From the NCBI GenBank assembly GCA_022843925.1, contig JALHMS010000012.1:1-64000 (forward strand): a stretch of 64,000 nucleotides of DNA, written 5' to 3'. Numbering within the stretch: the first letter of the stretch is position 1; every line of letters begins with the position of its first letter. The notes beneath the pieces were generated by a model. The model saw nothing but the letters and a program-made list of their open reading frames with translations. It had not been told where the DNA came from and made no database searches. A program made the translations under genes and the position numbers. Below are positions 62,077-64,000 of the stretch, piece by piece. The DNA is from Burkholderiales bacterium. GTDB lineage: Bacteria > Pseudomonadota > Gammaproteobacteria > Burkholderiales > Ga0077523.

Positions 62077-62933
62077 CGCCCTTCTCACTCATCCGCCGAT
62101 GGCTGCACGCACGCCTGCCGGCGGAGGCGACGGCCTGGTTCGACGGCGCGCTGGACGGTGTCATCCGATCGACGAGCGACGGCGATCTGAACCTCGCCTT
62201 CGGTCTGGTCCCGCGCAAGCTCGGCAAGGCTGACCTCGCGCTGACCGCCGGCGAACTCCGTGCGGCGCATGCGGCGCGCCCGGGCTGGGATCCCGAACTG
62301 TGGAGCGTCGACCAGGCGGCGCGCATCGCGCTGCTGCTCGCCACCCGCGGCGATGCGGATGCCTTCGTGCGACGCCTCGATCTCCTGTGCGCCACGGCCG
62401 ACGTGGCCGAGCTGGTGGCCCTGTATCGCGGGCTGCCGCTGTACCCCTGGCCCGAGCGGCATCGGCTGCGGGCCGCCGAGGGCGTACGCACCAACATGAA
62501 GGCGGTCTTCGAGGCCGTCGCCCACGCCAATCCGTATCCGGCGGAGCAGCTGCCCGACGGCGCGTGGAACCAGATGGTCCTGAAGGCGCTTTTCGTCGGC
62601 AGCGCGCTCGACCCCGTGGTCGGGCTCGATGGACGCGCCAACCCCGCACTGGCGCAGATGCTCTGCGACTACGCGCACGAGCGCTGGTCCGCGGGGCGTC
62701 CGGTGAGTCCCGAGCTCTGGCGATGCGTCGGCCCGTTCGCGACGGGAACCATGATCGACGATCTCCACCACGTCATCTGCACCGGCGGGGAGGCGGAGCG
62801 CCTCGCCGCCGCCCTCGCGCTCTGGCGTTCCCGCGATCCGGCGGCGGCGAACGTGCTGCAGCGCCACGCATCGCTCGCGGCCGCGGCCGCGGCGAGCGCG
62901 GTCGATCGTCGCGCCCCGCGGACCCTGGCGTGA
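62073..62933 (+). CDS. eboA: EboA domain protein
   Basis: A 286-residue soluble, mostly helical protein that I identify as EboA from its place and pattern: DLNLAFGLVPRKLGKADLALT near residue 38, WSVDQAARIALLL, YPWPERHRLRAAEGVRTNMKAVFEAVAHANPYPAEQLPDGAWNQMVLKALFVG in the middle and ELWRCVGPFATG later. Ebo genes are linked to traffic of secondary metabolites (scytonemin export in cyanobacteria), but the biochemical role of EboA is not known. The start overlaps the phosphodiesterase stop (ATGA). Confidence 0.88.
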   Translation: MTPFSLIRRWLHARLPAEATAWFDGALDGVIRSTSDGDLNLAFGLVPRKLGKADLALTAGELRAAHAARPGWDPELWSVDQAARIALLLATRGDADAFVRRLDLLCATADVAELVALYRGLPLYPWPERHRLRAAEGVRTNMKAVFEAVAHANPYPAEQLPDGAWNQMVLKALFVGSALDPVVGLDGRANPALAQMLCDYAHERWSAGRPVSPELWRCVGPFATGTMIDDLHHVICTGGEAERLAAALALWRSRDPAAANVLQRHASLAAAAAASAVDRRAPRTLA

Positions 62934-62986
62934 AGCCCGATGCCGCTATCGCCAACCCCGAATCCCCACCAAGGCTGGAGGCTCCC

Positions 62987-63913
62987 ATGAAGTTCATCGA
63001 TCCGCACATCCACATGCTCGCCCGCACCACGGATGACTACGAGCGCATGGCCGCCGCCGGCATCGTCGCCGTGATCGAACCGGCCTTCTGGCTGGGGCAG
63101 CCGCGCACGAACGTGGGCTCCTACATCGACTACCTGTCGTCGCTCGTCGGGTGGGAGCGTTTCCGCGCCGCCCAGTTCGGCATCCGGCACTACTGCACGA
63201 TCGGCCTCAACAGCAAGGAGGCCAACAACGAGGCGCTCGCGGAGCAGGTGATGGAGATCCTGCCGCGCTACCTCGTCAAGGAAGGCGTGGTCGCGGTCGG
63301 CGAGATCGGCTACGACGACCAGACGCCGGCGGAGGATCGCTACTATCGCGCGCAGCTCGCGCTCGCGGTGCAGCTTGGCATGCTGGTCATGGTGCACACG
63401 CCCCATCGCGACAAGAAGGCCGGCACGATCCGCAGCATGGAGGTCGCGTTGGAGATGGGCATGGCACCCGGTCGTGTCGTCATCGACCACAACAACGAAG
63501 AGACGGTGCAGGACGTCCTCGACCGCGGTTTCTGGGCCGGCTTCACGCTGTACCCGAACACGAAGATGGGCAACGAGCGCATGGTCGAGATCGTCCGTCG
63601 CTACGGCCCCGAGCGCATCTTCGTCGACTCCAGTGCGGACTGGGGCGTATCCGATCCCCTCGCCGTGCCGCGCACCGCGCAACTCATGCTGGAGCGCGGG
63701 ATCCCGGTCGATCACGTGGCGGCGGTTTGCTACGGGAATGCGCTCGCCGCGTACGCCCAGAGCGGGCAGATGCAGGCGGCCGACTGGGAGGCCCCGATCC
63801 CCGTGGACCAGCGCACGCTGTTCGAGGGCAACTCCGTGCTGCGCGGCCAGGTCCCGCAGGTGGGCGTGGCTCCGGCCGCGGGGCTTCCGCTCGGCGAACT
63901 GGCGTTCAAGTGA
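62987..63913 (+). CDS. eboB: TatD-like metal-dependent hydrolase, EboB
   Basis: A 308-residue amidohydrolase-superfamily TIM barrel. MKFIDPHIHML supplies the HxH metal pair. VAVGEIGYDD supplies the bridging Glu. MVHTPHRDKKAG and VVIDHNNEETV supply His ligands, and IFVDSSADWGVSDPLA supplies the last Asp. TatD proteins are often DNases, but the EboB branch sits with metabolite genes and may act on another substrate. The ATG at 62987 follows CTGGAGGCTCCC. The gene lies between EboA and the truncated next gene. Confidence 0.9.
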   Translation: MKFIDPHIHMLARTTDDYERMAAAGIVAVIEPAFWLGQPRTNVGSYIDYLSSLVGWERFRAAQFGIRHYCTIGLNSKEANNEALAEQVMEILPRYLVKEGVVAVGEIGYDDQTPAEDRYYRAQLALAVQLGMLVMVHTPHRDKKAGTIRSMEVALEMGMAPGRVVIDHNNEETVQDVLDRGFWAGFTLYPNTKMGNERMVEIVRRYGPERIFVDSSADWGVSDPLAVPRTAQLMLERGIPVDHVAAVCYGNALAAYAQSGQMQAADWEAPIPVDQRTLFEGNSVLRGQVPQVGVAPAAGLPLGELAFK

Positions 63914-63944
63914 TGGGGCCTCGCCACGCCAGGAACGCGCCGCC

Positions 63945-64000
63945 ATGACCGTGCGTGTCCTCCACGAAGGCCCGCGGTCCGAACCGACCGTGTATCGCCA
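63945..64000 (+). CDS. Start of the next Ebo-cluster gene (truncated by the window)
   Basis: An ATG at 63945 opens a frame reading MTVRVLHEGPRSEPTVYR to the window edge, 31 bases after eboB. In Ebo clusters the next gene is usually a UbiA-like prenyltransferase (EboC) or a dehydroquinate-synthase-like protein (EboD). Eighteen residues are too few to say which. Confidence 0.5.
   Translation, partial: MTVRVLHEGPRSEPTVYR

Overview
The window is GC-rich (about two-thirds G+C by eye), densely coded chromosomal DNA that reads as a betaproteobacterium. The clues are the block fmdB–DUF502–aspS–nudB–EEP nuclease–clsB, ssb beside divergent uvrA with a YajR-like transporter, rdgC, prfC, an intracellular PHB depolymerase, a fused two-domain indolepyruvate:ferredoxin oxidoreductase and a PEP-CTERM protein. 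I cannot name a genus. No rRNA, tRNA or CRISPR array was recognised.

Layout. 0.1–2.5 kb (minus): a YfiR-like periplasmic protein, a decayed receiver domain and a REC-PAS-GGDEF cyclase. 2.7–7.5 kb: uvrA, divergent from a YajR-like MFS protein and ssb. 7.8–13.4 kb: a zinc-free quinone-reductase-like dehydrogenase, a LysR regulator and a large fused IorAB. 13.6–15.8 kb: a GGDEF protein and an unusual receiver–LuxR–cNMP protein, closed by a good terminator. 16.2–21.8 kb: a secreted unknown, two small stress or helical proteins, an ABC1/UbiB kinase coupled to a trypsin-like protease, and ugpQ. 21.9–29.4 kb: the fmdB-to-clsB housekeeping block.

29.4–37.0 kb is an accessory island between clsB and prfC, bracketed by arrays of one dispersed repeat family. 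It holds a complete diversity-generating retroelement (DGR): a secreted caspase–formylglycine-generating-enzyme (FGE) target with its variable repeat (VR), a target hairpin, avd, a reverse transcriptase and a template repeat (TR). A MITE-like inverted-repeat element, a Phd/VapC-type toxin–antitoxin pair and a DUF4384-like protein follow. VR and TR (120 bp each) differ at eight positions, seven of them adenines in TR. One A-to-T change turns an AAA codon into a TAA stop, so the target gene is currently truncated by what looks like its own diversification.

37.2–46.9 kb: prfC, rdgC, a nitronate monooxygenase, a PerM permease, an aminotransferase, an aldehyde dehydrogenase, a HELGH metalloprotease and a DUF2059 protein. 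47–50 kb: phaZ, a GST and a possible hydrolase. 50.1–55.4 kb: an RND efflux pair with a divergent TetR regulator and an AcrR-like operator. 55.6–58.5 kb: a PEP-CTERM protein, DUF427 and type II isopentenyl-diphosphate isomerase. 58.9–64 kb: a periplasmic sugar dehydrogenase with its probable cytochrome c, followed by the first part of an Ebo cluster (phosphodiesterase, EboA, TatD-like EboB and the start of the next gene), which runs off the window.
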